From the NCBI GenBank assembly GCA_041485125.1, contig JBGPIT010000101.1, positions 1 to 13,447 of the forward strand: a stretch of DNA of 13,447 nt, read 5' to 3'. Shown piece after piece: positions 6,841 to 13,447 of this stretch. The notes under the pieces are model-generated. The model did not search any database and had not been told where the DNA came from. It saw nothing but the letters and a program-made list of their open reading frames with translations. The position numbers and the translations under genes were made by a program. Position 1 is the stretch's first letter. Each line of letters begins with the position of its first letter. Source of the DNA: JBGPIT01 sp041485125 (lineage in GTDB: Bacteria; Desulfobacterota; Binatia; UTPRO1).

Positions 6841-8067
6841 TCAGCGACCGGCGGCGACGACCGCGAACGCCGCGTCGGCGACGTCGAGCGTACGGTCGAT
6901 GTCGGCGTCGGTGTGCGCCGCGGAAAGAAACCAGTTGTGGTGCGGGTGGAAATAGACGCCGCGCTCCGCCGCCGCACCACAGAACGGCCGGTTGAGCGAT
7001 TGCCCCGGATCGTCGCGGAAGCTCATGAACGGCAGGGCAGGGTGCCCCGAGGTGACGACCTCGAGGCCGTGACGCCGCGCCGTCTCTTCGAGCCCGCGGC
7101 AGAGCCGCGTGCCGAGTCGCTCCATGCGGGCGATGCCGTCACTCGCCTCGAGCTCGCGCAGGCACGCGAGCGCTGCGGCCATCGGCACCGCGCTGGTGAA
7201 GTAGGAGCCGGTGAAGAAGACGTCCTGCGCCGCTGCGCGCAGCGCGTCGCGGCCGACGCAGGCCGCGAGCGGATAGCCGTTGGCGATCGCCTTGCAGTAG
7301 CAGGCGAGATCGGGCCGCACGCCGATCACCTCGCCCGAGCCGCCCATGTGCATGCGGAATCCGGCCCGCACGTCGTCGAGGATGAAGACGATCCCGTTGG
7401 CGTCGCAGAGGCGGCGCACCCCCGCGAAGTAGCCGTCGCTCGCCATCTCGGAGTCGTGGAAGGCGTCGTGGCGGAAGGGGGTGAGGATGAGCGCCGCGAT
7501 CGTCTCGCGCTCCGCGACGACGAGCCGCTCGAGCGCCGCAAGGTCGTCCCACGGCACCTCCAGCACGTTGGCGCGGTCCTCCGGCGTGATCCCGCCGGGG
7601 AGCGGCGAGCACCACGCGTGCGTGCCGTGATACGCGCCCTCGGCCTTCACGACGCGCTTGCGGCCGGTCGCGGCGCGCGCTACCTCGACCGCCCAGGTGC
7701 AGACGTCGGAGCCGTTCTTCGCGAACACCGCCCAGTCGGCGAAGGGCGTTTTCTCGACCAGGTACTCGGCGAGCTCCACCCAGAGCGGCGACGGCGAGTT
7801 GAAGCAGTTGCCGAGGCGCATCTGGGCGAGCGCCGCTTCTTCCACCGCGGGATGGCGGTGGCCGACGACGATCGGTCCGTACGAGCACATGTAATCGATG
7901 TACTCGTTGCCATCGACGTCCCAGACGTGGCTGCCTTCGCCACGTGCGAAGAAGTAGGGATACGATCCCGGCACCAGCAACGCCGGCGTCTGATGCCCGT
8001 AGATGCCGCCCGGCACGACCTTCATCGCGCGCTCGAACAGGGAGAATGTTTGCGAGAGCTCCGGCAT
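6841..8067 (-). CDS. Class III PLP aminotransferase, glutamate-1-semialdehyde aminomutase-like
   Basis: Predicted 408-residue fold-type I PLP enzyme, cytoplasmic. Visible family features: VWDVDGNEYIDYMCSYGP near the N-terminus, FAKNGSDVCTWAVEVARAATGRKRVV (115-140), GAYHG (145-149, aromatic stacking on PLP), ILDDVRAGFR (229-238, Asp231 for the pyridine nitrogen) and YCKAIANGYPLAA with Lys259 as the probable Schiff-base lysine. ATG 8067 is chosen because AAGGAGG lies about 10 bases upstream; a longer form from ATG 8109 lacks such a site. It resembles glutamate-1-semialdehyde 2,1-aminomutase, but no haem genes are nearby. The usual 'EPV' strand motif reads LTPFRHDAF (195-203) and the usual DEV is DDV, so the substrate is probably different. 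Many such relatives act in secondary or amino-sugar metabolism. Exact reaction unknown. Confidence 0.9.
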   Translation of the reverse strand: MPELSQTFSLFERAMKVVPGGIYGHQTPALLVPGSYPYFFARGEGSHVWDVDGNEYIDYMCSYGPIVVGHRHPAVEEAALAQMRLGNCFNSPSPLWVELAEYLVEKTPFADWAVFAKNGSDVCTWAVEVARAATGRKRVVKAEGAYHGTHAWCSPLPGGITPEDRANVLEVPWDDLAALERLVVAERETIAALILTPFRHDAFHDSEMASDGYFAGVRRLCDANGIVFILDDVRAGFRMHMGGSGEVIGVRPDLACYCKAIANGYPLAACVGRDALRAAAQDVFFTGSYFTSAVPMAAALACLRELEASDGIARMERLGTRLCRGLEETARRHGLEVVTSGHPALPFMSFRDDPGQSLNRPFCGAAAERGVYFHPHHNWFLSAAHTDADIDRTLDVADAAFAVVAAGR

Positions 8068-8104
8068 CGCGGTGCCCCTCCTTCGCTCGGTGGGATGAAT
8101 GGGG

Positions 8105-8134
8105 ATCATGCGACGCGCCTCACGGCGCGGTCAA
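8105..8134 (-). promoter_or_regulatory. Candidate promoter of the aminotransferase gene
   Basis: On the minus strand TTGACC (8134-8129) and CATGAT (8110-8105) are separated by 18 bases. They match five of six and four of six consensus positions and lie about 40 bases before the chosen ATG. The spacer contains a small GC hairpin CGCGCC-TCAC-GGCGCG (8114-8129). If correct, the aminotransferase is transcribed separately from the upstream tetR. This is inferred from consensus alone. Confidence 0.3.
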
Positions 8135-8172
8135 GCGGAAGGTCACACCGGCGGACGCACCGGCCGGCGTCG

Positions 8173-8874
8173 CTAGTCGGCGCGGAGGCTCGCGGTGGCC
8201 GCGCGCGCGAGCGCGACCGTGCTCGAGATCACGGCGCTCGCATCCCGCTCGCTGCTGCCGAGCACGACGCGGCCGAGCTCGACGCCGAGACCGACCACGA
8301 GCGTCGCCAACGCGCGCGCGGCGGGCCGGCGGAGCGGCGCACCCGAGCGGCCGCGGAACCGCTCGCGCAACGTCGTCGCGACCTCGTCGAGCAAGCGCAC
8401 GTGCGCGTGCGTGCCGAACGAGGGTCCGTCCTCGAGGAGGAGGCGCGCGCGACCGAGGTCCTCGCGCCAGAACGCCGCCGTGGTCTCGAGCCCCGCCGCG
8501 ACGCCGTCTTCGACCGGCGTGCCCGGCTCGATCGCGTCCAGCCAGCGATCGAGCATGGTGCGCGACGCGCGCTGCGCGAGCCCCTCGAACGCCGCGCGCT
8601 TGTCACGGAAGTGGCAGTAGAACGTGCCGACGCCGAGGTCGGCGACGGTCGCCATCTCGGTCGTGGTCGCGCCGTCGTAGCCGCGTCGCACGAAGACCGC
8701 GAGCGCGGCGTCGAGCAGCCGCTCGCGCGTCCGTCCTTTGCGCCGGGCGCTCCGCGTCGCGGCGGTGCCATCGACGAGGAGCCGCGGCCGCGCCGCGCGG
8801 GCCGGAGCCGCGCGCGGCACGACGGCGCGGAGCACGCTCGGCCGGCGCGCCGCCAGGCTACGCTTCGACGCCAC
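8173..8874 (-). CDS. TetR/AcrR family transcriptional regulator
   Basis: Predicted 233-residue DNA-binding repressor. The family helix-turn-helix is clear at about 50-97: RERLLDAALAVFVRRGYDGATTTEMATVADLGVGTFYCHFRDKRAAFEGLA. The C-terminal part is a helical ligand and dimer domain with no recognisable ligand motif. Start choice is uncertain. GTG 8874 overlaps the end of the upstream diiron gene by 17 bases and suits translational coupling. GTG 8925 and GTG 8913 would extend the protein, and GTG 8835 would shorten it. All versions leave an Arg/Ala/Pro-rich tail before the HTH that is longer than usual for the family. It is probably co-transcribed with the ferritin-like gene, whose upstream region carries two tandem inverted repeats, which suggests autoregulation and control of the locus. 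Confidence 0.9.
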   Translation of the reverse strand: MASKRSLAARRPSVLRAVVPRAAPARAARPRLLVDGTAATRSARRKGRTRERLLDAALAVFVRRGYDGATTTEMATVADLGVGTFYCHFRDKRAAFEGLAQRASRTMLDRWLDAIEPGTPVEDGVAAGLETTAAFWREDLGRARLLLEDGPSFGTHAHVRLLDEVATTLRERFRGRSGAPLRRPAARALATLVVGLGVELGRVVLGSSERDASAVISSTVALARAATASLRAD

Positions 8875-10033
8875 CGGTCCCGCCGTCGTCACGCCCGGTC
8901 GGAGGCACGCCACCCGCGCCAGCACCGGTGCCGCGGAGCTTCCGCACCACTTTCCGCTTGGTCGCGTTCACCTCTTTCAGGAACGCGATCCCTTCTTCCG
9001 CGATCGCGTCGCCGACCATCGTGTCGCCCTCGCCGGCGATCTGGTCCATGTCGACCCAGGCAGCGTACCGGGCGCGCGTCCGTTCCGTGATGATGCCGGC
9101 GCGGTGGAGCGTCTTCACGAGCGTCCGGAACGCGTCGGTGGAGCGCGTCATCAAGCGGCGGCGATGGGCGTCGGTGAAGGCCTCGACCATCGCGCTTTGC
9201 ACCCACACGGGATCGAGGCCGAACTGGGGATAAATCACGCGCTTCTGCTTGGCGTTCACCAGGTTGACGAGCAGGGTATCGAAACAGGCCGCCGCCCAAT
9301 CCTCGACGGCGTCGTGCTCCGCGGGCTTGAGCTGCGGCAGGGTCGCGTGCGCCCAGATCTTGCCGAACTTGTGGTGGAAGGCCTCGTCGGTCATCGTCAG
9401 CTGGCAGAGGCGGCGGAGGAGCGGGTCGTTCGCCTTGGCGTGCAAGGTCGCGAACGCGCCCATCGCGAGCCCCTCGACGAGCATCTGCATGCCGACGATC
9501 TTCTCGTAGACGACCTCGCTCGCAACCAAGGCGGTGAGGAGATTCCCGAGCGTGTCCCCCGCGGGCAGGACGTGCCCGCCGTAGCGCGCGCGCATGTACT
9601 TGGTGAAGCCGTGCACGTGACGCGCCTCCTCGCGCGCTTGGTTCGCGGCGTACTCTTGCGCGCCGGGATCGACGAAGATCTCGACCAGGCTCGCCGAGAG
9701 GCTGAGCGCGCCCTGCTCGCCGTGGAGGAGATTCGAGAGCGTCCACTGCGTGCTGGCGTTGGCGAGCCCGATGCGCTGACCTTCGTCGAGACGGTCGGCG
9801 ACCGCGGATTGCAGCTCCGGAATGAAGTCGAGCGGCAGGATCGGCTCGCCGGCGCGCCACGGCGTCGCGAAGTCGATGTAGTCGGGATCCTCCGGGTTCC
9901 AGAAGTGCTCTTCGGTGCGGGCGATGATCTCCTCGAAGTGAGTCGAGCGCGAGCCGTAGCGCTCGGCCGACATCATCGCCGGAAAATCCTCGCGCGCGAC
10001 CGTGTTGTACGCATCGTTCCGTGGGTCGGCCAT
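8858..10033 (-). CDS. Ferritin-like diiron-carboxylate protein, probable oxygenase or oxidase
   Basis: Predicted 391-residue soluble, largely helical protein. A complete diiron ligand set of ferritin-like four-helix bundles can be read: Glu106 (HGEQGA), Glu136 and His139 (REEARH), Glu187 (LVEGLA), and Glu217 and His220 (DEAFHH). This is the E / ExxH / E / ExxH pattern of R2-like and related O2-activating enzymes. The length exceeds simple ferritins and approaches R2-like oxidases and AurF-type N-oxygenases. The substrate cannot be deduced. The C-terminal 20 residues are Gly/Pro-rich and probably disordered. ATG 10033 has GGAGG 4 bases upstream. tetR overlaps its 3' end. The thiolase-thioesterase operon is divergent across a shared control region, so action on an acyl chain or acyl-CoA is a reasonable inference but unproven. 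Confidence 0.88.
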   Translation of the reverse strand: MADPRNDAYNTVAREDFPAMMSAERYGSRSTHFEEIIARTEEHFWNPEDPDYIDFATPWRAGEPILPLDFIPELQSAVADRLDEGQRIGLANASTQWTLSNLLHGEQGALSLSASLVEIFVDPGAQEYAANQAREEARHVHGFTKYMRARYGGHVLPAGDTLGNLLTALVASEVVYEKIVGMQMLVEGLAMGAFATLHAKANDPLLRRLCQLTMTDEAFHHKFGKIWAHATLPQLKPAEHDAVEDWAAACFDTLLVNLVNAKQKRVIYPQFGLDPVWVQSAMVEAFTDAHRRRLMTRSTDAFRTLVKTLHRAGIITERTRARYAAWVDMDQIAGEGDTMVGDAIAEEGIAFLKEVNATKRKVVRKLRGTGAGAGGVPPTGRDDGGTGGVEA

Positions 10034-10051
10034 GGCGCCTCCGTGGGGAAA

Positions 10052-10083
10052 CTGACGGACGTTCAGAACTGAAGGATCTTCAG
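10052..10083. promoter_or_regulatory. Two tandem CTGA-N7-TCAG inverted repeats, probable TetR operator
   Basis: Site 1 is CTGACGGACGTTCAG (10052-10066) and site 2 is CTGAAGGATCTTCAG (10069-10083). They are both 15 bases, identical at 12 positions, and spaced 17 bases centre to centre. Site 2 extends to a perfect 7-bp-arm palindrome (10068-10084). They lie 19-50 bases before the diiron gene start and about 150-180 bases before the divergent thiolase. Tandem dyads of this size are typical of TetR-family operators, and a TetR gene is the second gene of the adjacent operon. Binding is inferred. Confidence 0.65.
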
Positions 10084-10231
10084 TCTACCCGTCGATCGAT
10101 ACCGCGGCGACCCTGCCGTTTGCAACGGGCCGTGCGATCGGACGGGGCGCGGGCCTGCCGCGCGCGGGGCGAGTTGCAATGGCGATCCGGGCGCGGTTAA
10201 GTGGCCCATTCCCGTTCGAAAGGAGCCGTTC

Positions 10232-11464
10232 ATGGGCGACGCTTGGATCATCGATGCCGTCCGCACGCCGCGAGGCCGCGGTAAGAAGGACACCGGAGCG
10301 CTGTCGCAGGTTCATCCGCAGGAGCTGCTCGCCCAGACGCTGCAGGCGCTGAGCGCCCGCAACGACTTCGATGCCCGCGACGTCGAAGACATGGTCGCGG
10401 GCTGCGTCTCGGAGGCCGGCGAGCAGGGCGGCTGCATCGCGCGCATGGCCGTGCTCGCGGCGGGATGGCCGATCGAGGTGACGGGCGTGTCGCTGAACCG
10501 CTTCTGCGGCTCGGGCCAGCAGGCGGTGAACTTCGCGCTCATGGGCGTCATGGCCGGCCAGCAAGAGCTCGTGGTCGGCGGCGGCGTCGAGAGCATGTCG
10601 CGCCAGCCGATGGGCTCCGACGGCGCCGGCATCGACGGGCACAACCGCCACCTGCGTGAGCTCTATCCGCTCGTGCCGCAGGGCATCTCGGCCGATCTCA
10701 TCGCGACGCTCGAAGGCTTCACGCGCGAGGACTGCGACCGCTTCGCCGCCGCGAGCCAGCTGCGCGCCAAGGTGGCGATGGCGGAGGGGCGCTTCGCGAA
10801 GAGCCTGATTCCGGTACGCAGCCCCGACGGCCACGTCGTGCTGGAGAAGGACGAGCACCCACGCCCGCAGACCACCGTCGAGACGCTCGCCAAGCTCGAT
10901 CCCTCGTTCGTCCAGCTCGGCGGGTACGTGCAGAAGGGCGACGAGCTCACCTTCGACCAGAAGGCGCAGAAGGTCTATCCGCAAGCCCAGCGCATCGATC
11001 ACGTCCACACCGCGGGGAACTCGAGCGGCATCGTCGACGGCGCCGCCGCGGTGTTGATCGCGTCGCCGCAGTACGCGCGCGCGCACGGCCTCACACCCCG
11101 CGCCCGGGTGCGCGCGATGGCGACCCACGGCGCCGAGCCCGTCATCATGCTGACCGCGCCGGTGCCGGCGACCGAACGCTGCCTCAAGCGCGCCGGCATG
11201 ACGATCAAGGACATCGACCTGGTCGAGATCAACGAGGCGTTCGCGGCGGTGCCTCTCAAGGTCATCCGCGACTGCAACATGGATCCGGACACCGTCAACG
11301 TGAACGGCGGCGCCATCGCCCTCGGCCATCCGCTCGGCGGCACCGGCGCCATGCTGATCGGCACGATCCTCGACGAGCTCGAGCGGCGCGACAAGTCGAC
11401 GGGTCTCATCACCATGTGCATCGGCGGCGGCATGGGGATCACGACGATCATCGAGCGCATCTGA
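10232..11464 (+). CDS. Thiolase (acetyl-CoA C-acyltransferase)
   Basis: Predicted 410-residue thiolase of the FadA/PaaJ/AtoB type, which cleaves or forms 3-ketoacyl-CoA with CoA or acetyl-CoA. All catalytic parts are present: nucleophile Cys92 in LNRFCGSGQQA, NEAF motif with Asn334, His366 in GGAIALGHPLGGTGA, and Cys396 in LITMCIGGGMG. Length is normal for the family. The N-terminus (AWIIDAVRTPRGRGKKDTGALS) is typical of degradative thiolases, so beta-oxidation is more likely than acetoacetyl-CoA synthesis, though direction cannot be read from sequence. ATG 10232 has a good ribosome site, AAAGGAG at 10219-10225. It is first in an operon with a hotdog thioesterase (4-base gap) and lies divergent to the diiron-tetR operon across the tandem dyads. 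Confidence 0.96.
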   Translation: MGDAWIIDAVRTPRGRGKKDTGALSQVHPQELLAQTLQALSARNDFDARDVEDMVAGCVSEAGEQGGCIARMAVLAAGWPIEVTGVSLNRFCGSGQQAVNFALMGVMAGQQELVVGGGVESMSRQPMGSDGAGIDGHNRHLRELYPLVPQGISADLIATLEGFTREDCDRFAAASQLRAKVAMAEGRFAKSLIPVRSPDGHVVLEKDEHPRPQTTVETLAKLDPSFVQLGGYVQKGDELTFDQKAQKVYPQAQRIDHVHTAGNSSGIVDGAAAVLIASPQYARAHGLTPRARVRAMATHGAEPVIMLTAPVPATERCLKRAGMTIKDIDLVEINEAFAAVPLKVIRDCNMDPDTVNVNGGAIALGHPLGGTGAMLIGTILDELERRDKSTGLITMCIGGGMGITTIIERI

Positions 11465-11468
11465 GTCG

Positions 11469-11921
11469 ATGACGGCACCGCCGCTCGCGAGCTCGCTGCC
11501 GGATCGCGACGAGCTCGTCTTTCCCGAGTCGGGCCTCTGCTTCGGGTGCTCGCCGCTGAACGCCGCGGGGCTCCGCCTGCGCTTCTTCCGTGACGGCGAC
11601 GGGGTCCGCGCCGAGACGACGATGGCACCCGAGTATCAGGGCGCGCCGGGTGTCGTACACGGCGGCATGCAGGCCGTCCTCCTCGACGAGATCTCGTGCG
11701 CGGCGGCGTTCTTCCTCACTGGTACGCGGGTCATGACCGGTAGCCTCGATCTCCGCTATCGCCGGGCGTGTCCCACCGGCGAGCGGCTCGGCGTGCGCGC
11801 GGTCATCGCCCGCGACGAGGGCCGCTACCTGGTGATCCGCGCCGCCATCCACACCGTGGGGGAAGGCGCGGCCGTCACCGAGTCGGAGGGGCGCTTCTAC
11901 CGGCGGGAGTCGCAAGAGTGA
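11469..11921 (+). CDS. Hotdog-fold acyl-CoA thioesterase, PaaI-like
   Basis: Predicted 150-residue single-hotdog protein, likely a multimeric acyl-CoA thioesterase. The opening motif CFGCSPLNAAGLRLRF (24-39) matches the 'CF.CG..N..GL.l.f' start common in this group. The core VVHGGMQAVLLDEISCAAAF (62-81) contains the HGG turn and the acidic Asp73/Glu74 at the hotdog helix, where PaaI-type enzymes carry the catalytic acid. It starts 4 bases after the thiolase stop and ends in a GTGA overlap with the next gene, so translation is probably coupled. Hydrolysis of an acyl- or ketoacyl-CoA intermediate next to thiolase is plausible. Chain length preference is unknown. Confidence 0.92.
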   Translation: MTAPPLASSLPDRDELVFPESGLCFGCSPLNAAGLRLRFFRDGDGVRAETTMAPEYQGAPGVVHGGMQAVLLDEISCAAAFFLTGTRVMTGSLDLRYRRACPTGERLGVRAVIARDEGRYLVIRAAIHTVGEGAAVTESEGRFYRRESQE

Positions 11922-12304
11922 ACGACGTGCGCCGGCTGCCGGACCGACGATCCGTTCCGTTCGACCGCGCCGGGTCCGCGCACGGAGACGCCGCCGGCGG
12001 TGACCGTCAGGACGACGCCGGTCGGGCGGGCGACGCGCAGCGGCGCGGACCGCGCGTGCACGTCTGGCACACGTCGCGGACGATGCCGCTGCCGGGCGCG
12101 CTCGCGCTCATCGTCATCGTCCCGATCCTGCTCGCGGTCGGCGTCGCGACGATCGGGCTCTTCGCCGCGGGCATGGCGGGCCTGCTGACCGCGCCGCGCT
12201 TGCTGCGTCGTCGCGGCCGTGCCGAGGGGGGCGCCGCCGGCGAGCGGCCGCAGCACCGGCCCGCGATCGTGCTCGAGCGCGACGACTACCGGCGGATGGA
12301 CTGA
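11918..12304 (+). CDS. Small membrane-anchored protein, unknown function
   Basis: Predicted 128-residue protein. A polar, Arg/Asp/Gly-rich N-terminal half (1-55) precedes one long hydrophobic segment (about 58-92; PGALALIVIVPILLAVGVATIGLF), long enough for one helix or a tight hairpin. A basic motif (APRLLRRRGR) follows immediately, which suggests the C-terminus faces the cytoplasm. The C-terminal end is polar (ERDDYRRMD). The start is GTG 11918, which overlaps the thioesterase stop as GTGA, with GGGAG about 9 bases upstream; the reading frame stays open further upstream, but only as antisense-like noise inside the thioesterase. I recognise no family. It is last in the thiolase operon and meets ispG tail to tail after 2 bases. 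Confidence 0.7.
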   Translation: MNDVRRLPDRRSVPFDRAGSAHGDAAGGDRQDDAGRAGDAQRRGPRVHVWHTSRTMPLPGALALIVIVPILLAVGVATIGLFAAGMAGLLTAPRLLRRRGRAEGGAAGERPQHRPAIVLERDDYRRMD

Positions 12305-12306
12305 GA

Positions 12307-13447
12307 CTACGCCGCGGGGGAGCGCTCGCCGATCAGGCGGTCGAGCTCTTCGCGCAGCCGGGGCAGGACGTCGGTGTAGCTGTAGGTGCCGACCTTCACG
12401 TCCTTCTTCTTGAGGTTCACCGTCGAGGGGCCGCACCACAGACCGAGGTCGGCGTCGTCGGTCTCGCCGGGACCGTTCACGCGGCAGCCCATCACCGCGA
12501 TCGTGATCCGGTGCGACGCGGCGTAGGCGGCGAGCTCCTTCACCTGCTGCGCGAGATCGACGAAGCTCTCGTTCTCGACGCGCGAGCAGCTCGGGCACGA
12601 GATGATGTTGATGCCGGTACCGAAGTCCGGCACCGAGATGAACCGGCCGTTGGCGACGTCCTCGATGATCTGGTGGCCGACCTCGACCTCCTCGTGCTTG
12701 CGCTCGTTCGGCAACGTCAACGACACCCGGATGGTGTCGCCGATGCCGCGCGCGAGGAGCTTCTCGAACGCGAGTCGGCTCTTGATGATCCCATCGGGCG
12801 GCAGCCCGGCCTCGGTGACCCCGAGGTGCAGCGGCACGTCGGGACGGAGTTCGGCGAAGCGGGTGTTCGCCGCCAGCACCTTGCCCGGATCCGAGTCCTT
12901 GAGCGAGACGACGTAGCGGTCGAAGCCGATCTCCTCCATGAGGTCGCAGTGGTAGAGCGCCGACTGCACGATCGCCTCGAGCTGGTCGCCGGGGTAGCGC
13001 TCGAGGAACTCCGGCGCGACCGAGCCGCAATTGACCCCGACCCGCAGCGCGCAATCGTGCTCGCGCGCGACGGCGGCGAGCCAGCCGACTTTCGCCGCGA
13101 CCGGCTTGTCGCGCTCGATGTGGTGCAGGTGGCCGGGGTTGTAGCGGATCTTGTCGACGCTCGGCGCGACCGAGGCCGCGACCCGATAGTTTTCTTGTAG
13201 ATCGACCGACAACGTCACGCCCGGCGTCTGGCGGCGGATCTCGCGCAGCGCGGTGGCGTCCTTCTCGTTGTCGACGGCGATGCGCACGACGCCGGCGCCG
13301 GCCGCGGCGAGCTGATGCGTTTGCGCGACCGTCGCATCGATGTCGCGGGTCTTGGTCGCGCACATGCTCTGCACCACCACCGCCTCGCCCCCGCCTACCG
13401 CGACCTTGCCGATCACGACCCGCCGCGTCCTCCGTGCCGGTGTTTCC
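12307..13447 (-). CDS. ispG: IspG (GcpE), 4-hydroxy-3-methylbut-2-enyl diphosphate synthase, 5' partial
   Basis: Reduces ME-cPP to HMBPP in the penultimate step of the MEP isoprenoid pathway using a [4Fe-4S] cluster. Counting from GTG 13416: VVVQSMCATKTRDIDATVAQ (13-32) is the family opening. The TIM barrel follows (RYNPGH, RVGVNCGS, VSLKDSD). The cluster ligands Cys274 and Cys277 lie in ISCPSCSR, Cys311 in MGCRVNGPGE, and Glu318 in the same motif. The C-terminus is complete. The reading frame remains open to the window edge (13446) and encodes ETPARRTRRV before the GTG. RR-TR-x-V is itself conserved in IspG N-termini, so the true start is probably outside the window. The stop lies 2 bases from the convergent membrane-protein gene, with no terminator between them. 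Confidence 0.96.
   Translation of the reverse strand, partial: ETPARRTRRVVIGKVAVGGGEAVVVQSMCATKTRDIDATVAQTHQLAAAGAGVVRIAVDNEKDATALREIRRQTPGVTLSVDLQENYRVAASVAPSVDKIRYNPGHLHHIERDKPVAAKVGWLAAVAREHDCALRVGVNCGSVAPEFLERYPGDQLEAIVQSALYHCDLMEEIGFDRYVVSLKDSDPGKVLAANTRFAELRPDVPLHLGVTEAGLPPDGIIKSRLAFEKLLARGIGDTIRVSLTLPNERKHEEVEVGHQIIEDVANGRFISVPDFGTGINIISCPSCSRVENESFVDLAQQVKELAAYAASHRITIAVMGCRVNGPGETDDADLGLWCGPSTVNLKKKDVKVGTYSYTDVLPRLREELDRLIGERSPAA

Noticed and set aside
8114..8129. Hairpin CGCGCC-TCAC-GGCGCG as a tetR terminator
   Set aside because: Short stem, no T-run, and it lies within a better-supported promoter spacer of the aminotransferase gene.
6454..9090. Long + strand open frame (878 codons) antisense to the aminotransferase and tetR genes
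   Set aside because: Its composition is Arg/Ala/Glu-rich with no motif, while the minus-strand genes it covers have full family signatures.
8738..10072. + strand open frame (444 codons) antisense to the diiron gene
   Set aside because: It has no recognisable domain and is the complement of a gene with a complete diiron ligand set.
10174..10202. TTGCAA-N17-TTAAGT as the thiolase promoter
   Set aside because: The -35 is fair, but the -10 matches only three of six positions; not strong enough to list as a feature.
10085..11329. Minus-strand open frame (414 codons) opposite the thiolase
   Set aside because: Its low-complexity, His/Arg/Asp-rich translation is the antisense shadow of thiolase.

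Overview
This window is GC-rich bacterial chromosome. It starts at the tail of an rRNA operon (5S rRNA with a strong intrinsic terminator) and ends inside an isoprenoid gene (ispG, whose 5' end lies beyond the window). A lipobox protein with a BamE-like motif, the MEP-pathway gene and a complete imuA-imuB-dnaE2 cassette suggest a high-GC Gram-negative bacterium, perhaps a proteobacterial, 'deltaproteobacterial' or related lineage. The sequence alone does not fix the taxon. Genes are densely packed, with several overlapping or abutting starts and stops, and no stretch over 300 bases lacks a gene. I saw no tRNA, CRISPR array, insertion sequence or phage gene.

Left part (1-6246, all + strand): 23S-5S spacer, 5S rRNA, terminator, a small lipoprotein gene, then the SOS-type mutagenesis cassette imuA-imuB-dnaE2. 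ImuA is a RecA-like ATPase with an intact Walker A motif. ImuB is a Y-family-like scaffold that has lost its catalytic acidic residues but keeps a beta-clamp-binding peptide (QLDFF). DnaE2 is a C-family polymerase that keeps all three catalytic aspartates. The expected division of labour is: ImuB docks on the sliding clamp, DnaE2 synthesises across lesions, and ImuA supports the complex. A promoter-like element with an 11-base-period direct repeat lies immediately in front of imuA and may give a leaderless transcript.

Middle part (6229-10033, all - strand): a four-helix membrane protein whose 3' end overlaps the 3' end of dnaE2, a glutamate-1-semialdehyde-aminomutase-like PLP enzyme, a TetR-type repressor, and a ferritin-like diiron protein. 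The diiron gene and tetR overlap and are probably one transcript.

Right part (10034-13447): a divergent control region with two tandem CTGA-N7-TCAG inverted repeats, a strong candidate for a TetR operator. It is followed on the + strand by a thiolase, a hotdog thioesterase and a small membrane protein in a tight operon, which meets ispG (- strand) tail to tail with a 2-base gap. The diiron oxidase-like protein, repressor, thiolase and thioesterase together look like an acyl-CoA or lipid metabolism locus under TetR control. No clearly unprecedented system is visible. The best leads are the diiron-TetR-operator-thiolase arrangement and the control region of the imu cassette.
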